A stretch of DNA of 29,368 nucleotides from Propionibacteriaceae bacterium UBA5174. Its GTDB lineage: Bacteria; Actinomycetota; Actinomycetes; Propionibacteriales; Propionibacteriaceae. Each line of letters opens with the position of its first letter. Within the stretch, counting starts at the first letter, position 1. The DNA is taken from assembly GCA_002413345.1 (NCBI GenBank), contig DHWU01000027.1, forward strand, positions 1-29,368. Direction: 5' to 3'. Below the pieces are notes generated by a model. It was not told the DNA's origin. It worked only from the letters and a program-made list of their open reading frames with translations, and did no database searches. Of the stretch, positions 7,682-15,130 are shown in pieces. Made by a program: the position numbers and the translations under genes.

Positions 7682-7736
7682 TAGCTGGGTTAGCCTGAAA
7701 CCACGGACGGCAGCAGCCCCTCTACCCCCTGCCGAA
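7682..7736 (+). promoter_or_regulatory. Conserved promoter box and C-rich hairpin leader, copy A
   Basis: Upstream of the small gene at 7738 lies TAGCTGGGTTA (7682-7692), matching TAGCTGCGCTA in the same place before the paralogue at 18103. A TAnnnT -10-like TAGCCT (7691-7696) overlaps its end. Then comes GGACGGCAG and a 20-base stretch (7717-7736) identical between the two loci. CGGCAG (7708-7713) and CTGCCG (7729-7734) form a stem whose loop is C-rich (CCCCTCTACCCC). No Shine-Dalgarno sequence precedes the ATG. The conservation is seen directly; promoter and RNA roles are inferred. Confidence 0.5.
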
Positions 7737-7737
7737 A

Positions 7738-7923
7738 ATGAACATGACTAATTCCCTGCCTCGACGAGCATTGCTCGAACCCTACGCAGCCTCGTCGTTT
7801 TCACCGGAGGCCCTTTCCCAAGGCCACAGCGGACCTATTGCCACGGTCTGGACCGCAAACACGAGCGACCACCAGATACCCACCGATGCGGCCCAGCATC
7901 AGCCAAAGCGGGCTCTGAAGTAG
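7738..7923 (+). CDS. Small conserved protein, paralogue A (unknown function)
   Basis: Sixty-one residues; a second ATG two codons in is an alternative start. The N-terminal block LPRRALLEPYAASS and the C-terminal AAQHQPKRALK recur in the gene at 18103-18279. The middle is Ser/Thr/His/Gly-rich with a single tryptophan and differs between the copies. In the N-terminal block nearly all nucleotide differences between copies are silent third-position changes (for example CTG/CTC, CCT/CCC, CGA/CGT, GCA/GCT, CCC/CCG, TAC/TAT), and the length differences are multiples of three. This is strong evidence that the frame is translated and conserved. There is no signal peptide or membrane segment. I recognise no family. 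A RiPP precursor, regulatory peptide or small adaptor are all possible. Confidence 0.65.
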   Translation: MNMTNSLPRRALLEPYAASSFSPEALSQGHSGPIATVWTANTSDHQIPTDAAQHQPKRALK

Positions 7924-8048
7924 ATCCTGCCTGGTTCGGGTCCAACGGCGCAGCCGGGATCTCGGCGCCACCTAGCCATCGCTATCGACTCGGTCCGGTG
8001 GTGGTGTGAAGCGGCTTAGCCGAAGCCGCAGGTGGGCCCTGCCTAGTA

Positions 8049-8618
8049 CTAACCCTTGGCTGGGTTGATCGGTTTGGACCCGGTGATTTTGGCTAGGCGC
8101 TGCCGCAACGCCCCACGACCTGCCGGATCCAACTGATCGCCCAGCCCAAAAGCGTGACTGAACCACCAGCCATCGCCCAGCACCCGCGCCAAGGTGCCAT
8201 CGACCGGGTCTCCGGCACATTCTGAAGCCAGTAGCTGCCAGGAATCGAAGACTCGTTGGGCCTCACGCAAAGCGGCATCGTTGCACAAGATGAGCAGCAT
8301 CAGAGCGGCTGCCTTCGGCTCGGGTTGTTCGCGGCGTGGGGCATCCTCGGCGGGGACGCTCGACCACAGGTACACCTGATCGCTGTTGCGGGCCGGGCTG
8401 GTCGCAGCACACAGCAAAAGCCCGTCAAAGCCTTTCAGCACAGTTCGAACCGCATGAACGAAGAGCGCATCTTGATCGGGGTAGGCCAGGTTGAGGGCCT
8501 CAGGGCTGAGCCGCAACTCTTCGGCAAGTAGCGCTCGGTCTAGGTCGGGGCGTCGACCGGTGCGGATGCCCTGAACCAGAATGTCCACCAATTCCTCGGG
8601 CGTGGCTGGGCAGATCAT
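8049..8618 (-). CDS. TetR-like regulator, divergent
   Basis: This 189-residue, helix-rich protein has an N-terminal part (LVDILVQGIRTG, then ALLAEELRLSPEALNLAYPDQDALFVHAV) that follows the TetR helix-turn-helix layout, although the usual LF.HFGSK signature is replaced. The rest would be the ligand and dimer domain, with a hydrophobic stretch AAALMLLILCNDAAL in the middle. The start overlaps the stop of the EamA permease gene by four bases (ATGA), so the two are translationally coupled and this protein is probably its local regulator. The first 40 residues look eroded compared with typical TetR proteins, so DNA binding is uncertain. Confidence 0.6.
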   Translation of the reverse strand: MICPATPEELVDILVQGIRTGRRPDLDRALLAEELRLSPEALNLAYPDQDALFVHAVRTVLKGFDGLLLCAATSPARNSDQVYLWSSVPAEDAPRREQPEPKAAALMLLILCNDAALREAQRVFDSWQLLASECAGDPVDGTLARVLGDGWWFSHAFGLGDQLDPAGRGALRQRLAKITGSKPINPAKG

Positions 8619-9532
8619 GCGTGGGTCACTGTCACTGAATCAGCCGATGCGGGATCGCGGGTGGCCAGCCAAACTGAGGTCATCGTCAAGACTCCCCCGA
8701 TGATGGCTGGCATTGCTGGCACTTTGCCGAAAAGAACTAGGTCCAGGCCCATGGTGATCGCCGGCAACAAGATCATCAGTAGGGCGCCGTTCCCGGCGCC
8801 CTTGTTGTGTAGCGTGATGGCCCAGGCCGCATAGGCCGCACCGGTGAAGGCAATCCCAAGAACCAATACCCAAGCCAGTTCGGACGGACCAACCTGGCTG
8901 GTGTCGACAGTCACCCAGGGGATGATCGCGGCCGCGGCGAGCAGTCCGCCAGCAGCAGCACCGAAGGTGAGCTCGATCGGGTCGTGGTGGGCCAACATTG
9001 GCTGTTGGAGCACCACGAAGGCAGTCAGGGCAACTGCGGCGGCCAGAATCCACAATGCGTCTGGTGAGAACGCCCATGCTTGGTTGCTGCCGCTCATCAC
9101 GGTGACAGCGGTGCCTGCGAAGCCGAGGGCAATCCAGGCCCATTGCCTGCCGGAGCGCCGTTCGCCGAGGTGGACGGATCCGATGATCACAGTCAGGACC
9201 GAAGAAAAGTTCAGCAACAGACTGGTTGTGCCGGCGGCAACGGTGCGCTGCCCAATAGCCAACAGCACGCTGTAGCCGGTGAACCCCAGGGTGCCGAGCA
9301 AGATCAGCTGTGGGAGGTGCCGCGCTCTGAGGGTACGGAGTACGGGGCGCTTGGTAATCAGTGAGCGAATCAGCACAAATGCCCCGAGTGCTGCGGCGGC
9401 CAGCGCAGTCCGTGTGATCGCCAATCCGAAGGGGTTTAGCCAGCTGACTACGTGCGACACCGCGACGTAGGCCGGCGCCGAAAGGGCGACCATCCACCAC
9501 GCCGCGGTGGCTGGAGCTCTCTTGGTGGTCAC
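8615..9532 (-). CDS. EamA/DMT-superfamily permease
   Basis: This ten-helix drug/metabolite transporter, 305 residues, has the usual length for the family. Two EamA repeats are visible: the first spans about residues 10-145 with LNPFGLAITRTALAA and GQRTVAAGTTSLLLNFSSVLTVIIGSVHLGER, the second about 160-290 with GIAFTGAAYAAWAITLHNKGAGNGALLMILLPAITMGLDLVLFGK. The start is GTG at 9532 with GAAGG six bases upstream. It is divergent from the ABC importer operon, with 148 bases of shared control region, and couples by ATGA overlap to the TetR-like gene. The substrate is unknown; exporters of this class often carry amino acids or metabolites. Confidence 0.87.
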   Translation of the reverse strand: MTTKRAPATAAWWMVALSAPAYVAVSHVVSWLNPFGLAITRTALAAAALGAFVLIRSLITKRPVLRTLRARHLPQLILLGTLGFTGYSVLLAIGQRTVAAGTTSLLLNFSSVLTVIIGSVHLGERRSGRQWAWIALGFAGTAVTVMSGSNQAWAFSPDALWILAAAVALTAFVVLQQPMLAHHDPIELTFGAAAGGLLAAAAIIPWVTVDTSQVGPSELAWVLVLGIAFTGAAYAAWAITLHNKGAGNGALLMILLPAITMGLDLVLFGKVPAMPAIIGGVLTMTSVWLATRDPASADSVTVTHA

Positions 9533-9568
9533 GGCACCTTCTTCATGTGATGGGGGCGAGGTTTAACG

Positions 9569-9602
9569 TGGCTGAAACACTTACCGGATCTGCTTTCAGC
9601 CA
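9569..9602. promoter_or_regulatory. Inverted repeat in the shared permease/ABC control region
   Basis: Perfect 9-bp arms TGGCTGAAA (9569-9577) and TTTCAGCCA (9594-9602), spaced by 16 bases, lie midway between the divergent EamA and ABC importer genes. This suits an operator for the TetR-type proteins encoded at either end of these operons. The assignment is positional only. Confidence 0.45.
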
Positions 9603-9680
9603 TACTAACCGTACACGCGACCGAATCAATCGCACATGGAACCGATTGAGACTCGCTATCGACTAAGAGAGAGCCCGGCC

Positions 9681-11285
9681 ATGACTTCACCCGATTCCCT
9701 CCCGGACCGTCAGTCCCCCAGCGATGGGCCGTCGCCGCTACATGCGGCGGTGTCTCGTCGAGGGGTACTTCTTGGCGGCTTGGGGATAACTGCATCGACG
9801 TTGCTACTTGCGGCATGTGGCACCGCGCCTGGTAGCGCCGGATCCGGCGCAGCCGCCAAGGGTGGTGTGCTTCGGATTGCCCGCCCAATCGCATCTACCG
9901 GAGAAAGCCTTGACCCGGCGAGCTCACTTTGCGCCTACGAGTACCTCGGGGCTTTGTATAGCCGGTTGGTTAAGCAGGACAAGACCGGTGCCGTCGTGGC
10001 CGACCTTGCCACCGTCTGGCAGAGCAGCAACGGCGCCAAGACCTGGACGCTCACCCTGCGCGACGGAGTGACCTTCCATAACGGCAAGGCCTTCACCTCG
10101 GCTGACGCTAAGTACACCTTGCAGCACATCCTGGATAAGGCGGTAGGTTCGCCGCAGGCTGGCGTGCTCGGAACGTTCTTGTCAGCATCGGGGATCTCAA
10201 CTCCCGATGCGCGCACCCTGGTGTTGAATCTGTCCAAGCCCAACGCTGAGTTCATCAGCCTGCTCACTCACTACAACTGCTACGTCATTCCTGACGGCTC
10301 TGCCAGCACCATCGGATCCACCGGAATCGGCACGGGCCCATTCTCCCTTGTGAGCTTCACCCCAGCCGGACGAGGCAGTGTGAAAGCCAACCCGAGCTAC
10401 TTTGGCGGCGCCCCAGTCTTGGACTCGATCGAGTTCACCGGGATTGCCGACGTCCAGGCTCGAATCAACGCCTTACTTGGACAGCAGGTCGATCTGATCG
10501 CGCAGACCAACCTGGACACAGCCTCGGCGATGACGGTGAACGCCAGCGCAAACCACACCACGGTGGCAGTGAAGAACGCTCAGATGTACGTGCTGCCGAT
10601 GCTCTTCACTGCCGCACCATTTACCGATGTGAACGTGCGTCGGGCCTTTAAGCAGGCGTTCAATCCACAAGACGTACTGAGTTTGGCGGTAAACGGTCAA
10701 GGAACCGTGGCCAACAGCAATCCGATTCTGCCGACCAACCCGTACTGGTTGGACTACTCGCTGCCCTACGACCAGGAGCAGGCAAAGTCCCTACTCAGCA
10801 AAGCTGGCTACGGGTCGCTTGACCAGGTGCTTTACACCTCGACCGCAGATCCGACTCTCTCCCCGCTTGCTCTGGCCTATCAGAGTGCGGTCGCCGGTGC
10901 CGGAATCAACATCAAGGTCGAAACGGCAGCTGCTGACTCGTACTACACCAATGTGTGGATGAAGAAGCCATTCATGAGTTCCTACTGGTACACCGGGCGT
11001 CCGATCGATCAGCAGCTCAACGAGGTCTTTCGTAGCGGCTCCAGCTACAACGAAAGCTTGTGGGCGAACTCGCAATTCGACGGCCTGCTTGACGCCGCTC
11101 GGGCTGAGACTGACGATGCCCGCCGTAAGACCCTCTACCAAGATGCCCAGAAGCTCCTCGTTGATGATGGATCGACCATCATCCCGTTCTTCTCTGACCG
11201 CATCATGGGAATGAGCAAGAGCGTGGTGAACTACAGCGAGTTCAGCTTCGAGTTCGACTACGTGAATATCGGTTTCAAGGGGTAA
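9681..11285 (+). CDS. Peptide-type ABC transporter substrate-binding lipoprotein
   Basis: This family-5 (DppA/OppA) solute-binding protein has 534 residues from the chosen ATG. The N-terminus carries a twin-arginine-like SRRGVLLGG at about 25-33, a hydrophobic core and the lipobox LLAAC with Cys46, so it is exported and anchored to the outer face of the membrane. The mature part has the family pattern: LDPASSLCAYEYLGALYSRL, then DLATVWQSSNGAKTWTLTLRDGVTFHNGKAFTSADAKYTL, and later VNVRRAFKQAFNPQDVL. An in-frame ATG at 9636 lacks a ribosome site; the one at 9681 follows AAGAGAGAG and places the twin arginines normally. It is the first gene of the importer operon. The substrate is probably a peptide or peptide-like compound, but this family also binds sugars, nickel and other ligands. 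Confidence 0.9.
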   Translation: MTSPDSLPDRQSPSDGPSPLHAAVSRRGVLLGGLGITASTLLLAACGTAPGSAGSGAAAKGGVLRIARPIASTGESLDPASSLCAYEYLGALYSRLVKQDKTGAVVADLATVWQSSNGAKTWTLTLRDGVTFHNGKAFTSADAKYTLQHILDKAVGSPQAGVLGTFLSASGISTPDARTLVLNLSKPNAEFISLLTHYNCYVIPDGSASTIGSTGIGTGPFSLVSFTPAGRGSVKANPSYFGGAPVLDSIEFTGIADVQARINALLGQQVDLIAQTNLDTASAMTVNASANHTTVAVKNAQMYVLPMLFTAAPFTDVNVRRAFKQAFNPQDVLSLAVNGQGTVANSNPILPTNPYWLDYSLPYDQEQAKSLLSKAGYGSLDQVLYTSTADPTLSPLALAYQSAVAGAGINIKVETAAADSYYTNVWMKKPFMSSYWYTGRPIDQQLNEVFRSGSSYNESLWANSQFDGLLDAARAETDDARRKTLYQDAQKLLVDDGSTIIPFFSDRIMGMSKSVVNYSEFSFEFDYVNIGFKG

Positions 11286-11288
11286 TTG

Positions 11289-12254
11289 GTGTTTTCCTAC
11301 ATAGTGCGGCGCGTGATGTTGGCCGTCGTTACGGTCCTCATCGCCTCCGCGCTGATCTTTGCGGCTCTGCTGGCTCTGCCGGGCGACATCGCCCGGCAGA
11401 TCCTGGGCCGTGACGCCACGCCGCAGGCGGTAGCTGACCTGACTGCGCGACTGCACCTCGACCAGCCAGCCTGGCAACGCTATTTCGACTGGCTGGCCGG
11501 GGCGCTACATGGCGATTTCGGTACTTCATTGGTGAGCGGCCTGCCAGTCACCGAGGTTGTGTTCACCTACTTGCGCAACTCCGGACTCATCGCCGGGATC
11601 GTGATCGTCTTTGGCATCGCCCTGTCTCTGGTGCTGGGCGTCATCGCTGGATTGAAGCGCGGCACACCGGCAGACACGGTGATCTCGCTGGGCGGCCTGC
11701 TCGGAATGAGCATTCCGGAGTACACCATCGCGACGCTGCTCGTGATGGCCTTCTCGATCGCCATCCCGATCTTCCCGGCAGTGGTCACGGCAGGACCGGA
11801 CGCCACTGTGGCGCAGCTACTTCCAGCCGTGTGGCTGCCAGTCATCACGCTGACCACTGTGATGGCGGCCTACATCATTCGAATGACGCGCTCCAGCGTG
11901 ATCGATGTGATGGCCTCCGAATTCGTGACCACGGCTCAGCTCAAGGGGCTACCGACCTCACGGATTGTGTTCAAGCATGTGCTGCCCAGCGCAATGTTGC
12001 CGGTGCTCAACGTGATCGCGATCAACATCGCCTGGCTAGTTGGCGGTGTCGTCGTGGTTGAAGCGGTGTTCAACTACCCAGGTTTGGGCACTTTGATGAT
12101 CGAATCTGTCAGCCGTCGCGACATTCCCATGCTGCAACTGATCGGCGTGATCGGTGCTGTGACCTATGCAGTCTGCAACCTTGCCGCCGACCTTGCCGGA
12201 ATCGCGTTCAACCCGCGTCTTCGTACGCTTTCGAACCGGAAGGCTCACCGATGA
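11289..12254 (+). CDS. ABC transporter permease, DppB type
   Basis: This inner-membrane permease of about 321 residues starts with the characteristic FSYIVRRVMLAVVTVLIASALIFAALLALPGD. It carries the periplasmic LHLDQPAWQRYFDWLAGALHGDFGTSL segment and the EAA-type coupling loop (EFVTTAQLKGLPTSRIVFKHVLPSAMLPVLNVI) that docks on the ATPase. VEAVFNYPGLGTLMIESVSRRDIPMLQ near the C-terminus is diagnostic of DppB/OppB. The TTG at 11286 and GTG at 11289 are both possible starts; AAGGGG sits seven bases before the GTG. The gene begins almost directly after the binding-protein stop and ends with an ATGA overlap into the next permease. Confidence 0.9.
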   Translation: MFSYIVRRVMLAVVTVLIASALIFAALLALPGDIARQILGRDATPQAVADLTARLHLDQPAWQRYFDWLAGALHGDFGTSLVSGLPVTEVVFTYLRNSGLIAGIVIVFGIALSLVLGVIAGLKRGTPADTVISLGGLLGMSIPEYTIATLLVMAFSIAIPIFPAVVTAGPDATVAQLLPAVWLPVITLTTVMAAYIIRMTRSSVIDVMASEFVTTAQLKGLPTSRIVFKHVLPSAMLPVLNVIAINIAWLVGGVVVVEAVFNYPGLGTLMIESVSRRDIPMLQLIGVIGAVTYAVCNLAADLAGIAFNPRLRTLSNRKAHR

Positions 12255-13144
12255 ATCCGCCCGTGGCTCAGTCAACCGAGCAAGCCTCCCCCGCCTGGGT
12301 GATGGAGTTGCGCCGCACCATGGTTGGTATCGGCAAATCCCCGTCCACCATGTTTGGGTTGGGGCTGATAGCGATGCACGTGATCATTGCGCTGACGGTG
12401 GCCTTGTGGGCGCCGTACTCTCCGATAGCGACAAACCCCGCTGCCATCCTCAAATCGCCCAGTGTCCAACACTGGCTGGGCACTGACAGTCTGGGTCGCG
12501 ACATCTTCTCTCGGGTGGTCTACGGCGGCCAGTTCTCGTTGGGGCTGTCGATCATGGCCGCTGTCTTCTGCGTGGTCATCGGCGGCACGCTAGGCATGCT
12601 GGCCGCCTTCTATCGCGGCTGGTTCGATGAGGCCCTGATGCGTCTGGTAGACGCGGTGCTCTCAGTACCAACGATCTTGGCACTGCTGCTGGTGGTCTCG
12701 CTGATGGGTAATGGCCCGGTGGTAATCGCCGTGGCGGCCACGGTGGTCTACGCGCCGGCGGTTGCCCGAGTCGCCCGCGCGGCCACGCTGCAAGTGGTTG
12801 AGCTTGACTACGTCACCGCGGCCAAAGGACGCGGCGAATCCGGCGCGGCGATCATCCTTCGCGAAATCTTGCCCAATGTGCTGGACGTGTTGCTGGTTGA
12901 GTTGGCAATGAAAGCATCTTGGATCCTATTGCTGGTCAGTTCGTTGTCATTCCTGGGCTTCGGGGCTAACCCGCCAACCCCGGATTGGGGCTTGATGGTT
13001 TCGGAAAATCGAACATTGCTGAGCGTGCGGCCGTGGGGCACAGTGGCCCCGATTATCGCGTTGGGAACGCTCATCATTGGGTTTAACTTGGCGGCCGATG
13101 GATTGGCCAAGATCCGTGGCGTGGATCGCGCCGGGGCTGTTTAG
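12251..13144 (+). CDS. ABC transporter permease, DppC type
   Basis: This second permease, 297 residues, pairs with the DppB-type protein. It begins with a short cytoplasmic arm, one helix (GLIAMHVIIALTVALWAP) and the family segment HWLGTDSLGRDIFSRVVYGGQFSLGLSI. The coupling loop DYVTAAKGRGESGAAIILREILPNVLDVLLVE is clear near residues 185-220, followed by LSFLGFGANPPTPDWGLMVSENR, which is characteristic of DppC/OppC. The start overlaps the previous stop by four bases, and the ATPase gene follows nine bases after its stop. Together with its neighbours it forms a complete importer. Confidence 0.92.
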   Translation: MNPPVAQSTEQASPAWVMELRRTMVGIGKSPSTMFGLGLIAMHVIIALTVALWAPYSPIATNPAAILKSPSVQHWLGTDSLGRDIFSRVVYGGQFSLGLSIMAAVFCVVIGGTLGMLAAFYRGWFDEALMRLVDAVLSVPTILALLLVVSLMGNGPVVIAVAATVVYAPAVARVARAATLQVVELDYVTAAKGRGESGAAIILREILPNVLDVLLVELAMKASWILLLVSSLSFLGFGANPPTPDWGLMVSENRTLLSVRPWGTVAPIIALGTLIIGFNLAADGLAKIRGVDRAGAV

Positions 13145-13153
13145 GACGGCGAC

Positions 13154-15130
13154 ATGACTCAGATTGATATCGATGGCCTGACCGTCACCTACGCCTCGGC
13201 TCAAGGTGACATTCCGGTTCTGTCTCAGGTAAGTGTGAGCATCGGTGCTGGCGAGTCGGTGGCGATCATCGGCGAGTCAGGGTCGGGCAAATCCACGCTG
13301 GCGGCAGCGATTATGGGCTTCTTGCGCACCGGATCATCGGTGCGTGCTGGCGAGTTGCGACTGGACGGCGAGGATGTGCTTTCGGCGTCCAATAGGCGGC
13401 TTCGAGAGATGCGCCGTGGCGTGGTGAGTCTGGTGCCACAAAACGCCGGGCATGCCCTCACCCCGTCGATGACGATTGGCCGCCAGATTGCCGAAGCGCT
13501 GCCTGGTTTCCCCGGCCAAGGTGCTGCGGAGATGCGGGCCGAAGTGGTGCGCCTCTTGGGTGAGGTCAAACTACCCACCCCTGAGGCCATCTTTGATCGC
13601 TATCCGCACCAGCTTTCTGGTGGGCAGCAGCAACGAGCTGCGATCGCCATGGGGTTGGCTTCACGACCGAAGATTTTGGTATTGGACGAGCCCACGACCG
13701 GCTTGGACGTGGTGACTCAAGCAAGCATTCTCAAACTCATCGGCAGTCTGCGGGCAGCGCACAACATGTCGATCGTTCTGGTCAGCCATGACCTTGGCGT
13801 GGTAGCTCACCTTTGCGAACGTGCGGTGGTGCTCTACGCCGGACAGGTGGTTGAAGATGCCGATACGCGCACCTTGCTGGCGGCCCCTAGCCACCTGTAC
13901 AGCCAGGCGCTGATTTCGGCGATTCCTTCAACCGGTCGTCCCGGGCTGCCGCTGGGGCTTCCTGGCACTCCCCCGCACCCGCGTCCGTTATTGGCCGGTG
14001 AGACTGCGGCCGACCCGATTTCGGAAAGCGAATTGCAGGGTTGGCGCCAACATGCCGCCGCGGCTAAGAAGGAGTTTCGGCCCTATCGTCCGGTGGCCAC
14101 CAATGCCCCGGTACTGCGGGTAAAGGAGCTCTCGGTGGACTATCGCCGCAAGCCAGATGGGGTTTCAGGGCCAACTGTTGCAGGCGTCAGCTTCGAGATT
14201 CAAAAGGGCGAGATTCTGGCCTTGATCGGCGAGTCTGGGTCTGGGAAGTCAACCATCGCCTCGGCAATCGCCGGACTGCGTCCGTTAGCCGCGGGATCGA
14301 TCGAATTGATCGATCCGGAGTCCGGGAGCACTGTTGACCTCTCCCGGCCGGTGAAACGGCGCTCCCGCCGAACGCTGAGCTCGGTGCAACTGGTCTTTCA
14401 GAACGCTGACACTTCGTTGAATCCGCGCCGCAGCATTCAAGACTCGATTGAGCGCCCGTTGCGGCTGTTCCTGCGCATCGCAGGAACAAAGTTGCACGAA
14501 AAGCGCGACGCCATCATGCGTGATGTGGGCCTAAACCGGGAGTTCGCGCATCGGTTGCCGTCCCAGTTGTCTGGTGGGCAACGCCAGCGGGTGGGGATTG
14601 CCCGCTCGATTGCTACCTCGCCGAAGGTGATTCTGGCCGATGAAGTGGTCTCTGCGCTGGACGTTTCGGTGCAGGCTTCAGTGCTGCGGCTGATTGATGA
14701 TGTGCGCCGTGAACACGAACTCAGCGTGTTATTTGTGGCTCACGATTTGGCTGTGGTGCGTGGTCTTGCAGATCGCCTGATCGTGCTTCATCTGGGACGC
14801 ATCGTGGAGCAGGGCACCGTTGAGGACATCTTCGCCGGCCCGAATCACCCATACACGCGCACCCTGATCGACTCGATCCTCGATCCTGATCCGGATGCGG
14901 TAAGTCCGGTGGATGAGGTGGAGATCGCCATGCCGACGCAGCCGCCACTGCTCGGCACAGCGTTCGCCGATCGATACCCCTCGGCCAGCGGCAACCGCCA
15001 CCCCAGCACTGTGGACTTCGGTAATGGTCATCTGATCAACACTCACCTGACCCGCGCCGAGCTGCTGGCTCTTCCCCACAACAACCGGGCGAATCCTGCC
15101 CCGAGCGACTCTGCGAAGGATGTCCAATGA
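13154..15130 (+). CDS. Fused double ABC ATPase (DppD-DppF type)
   Basis: This single 658-residue polypeptide carries both nucleotide-binding domains that in other bacteria are separate DppD and DppF proteins. Domain 1 has Walker A GESGSGKST at 40-48, signature LSGGQQQR at 154-161 and Walker B ILVLDEPTTGLD at 174-185. A proline-rich linker with an oligopeptide-transporter C-terminal extension (HPRPLLAGE) joins it to domain 2. Domain 2 has Walker A GESGSGKST at 359-367, signature LSGGQRQR at 472-479 and Walker B VILADEVVSALD at 492-503. Such fusions are common in Actinobacteria. Both catalytic glutamates are present, so both sites should hydrolyse ATP. The gene ends with an ATGA overlap into the hydrolase gene, which couples import to the enzyme. 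Confidence 0.93.
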   Translation: MTQIDIDGLTVTYASAQGDIPVLSQVSVSIGAGESVAIIGESGSGKSTLAAAIMGFLRTGSSVRAGELRLDGEDVLSASNRRLREMRRGVVSLVPQNAGHALTPSMTIGRQIAEALPGFPGQGAAEMRAEVVRLLGEVKLPTPEAIFDRYPHQLSGGQQQRAAIAMGLASRPKILVLDEPTTGLDVVTQASILKLIGSLRAAHNMSIVLVSHDLGVVAHLCERAVVLYAGQVVEDADTRTLLAAPSHLYSQALISAIPSTGRPGLPLGLPGTPPHPRPLLAGETAADPISESELQGWRQHAAAAKKEFRPYRPVATNAPVLRVKELSVDYRRKPDGVSGPTVAGVSFEIQKGEILALIGESGSGKSTIASAIAGLRPLAAGSIELIDPESGSTVDLSRPVKRRSRRTLSSVQLVFQNADTSLNPRRSIQDSIERPLRLFLRIAGTKLHEKRDAIMRDVGLNREFAHRLPSQLSGGQRQRVGIARSIATSPKVILADEVVSALDVSVQASVLRLIDDVRREHELSVLFVAHDLAVVRGLADRLIVLHLGRIVEQGTVEDIFAGPNHPYTRTLIDSILDPDPDAVSPVDEVEIAMPTQPPLLGTAFADRYPSASGNRHPSTVDFGNGHLINTHLTRAELLALPHNNRANPAPSDSAKDVQ

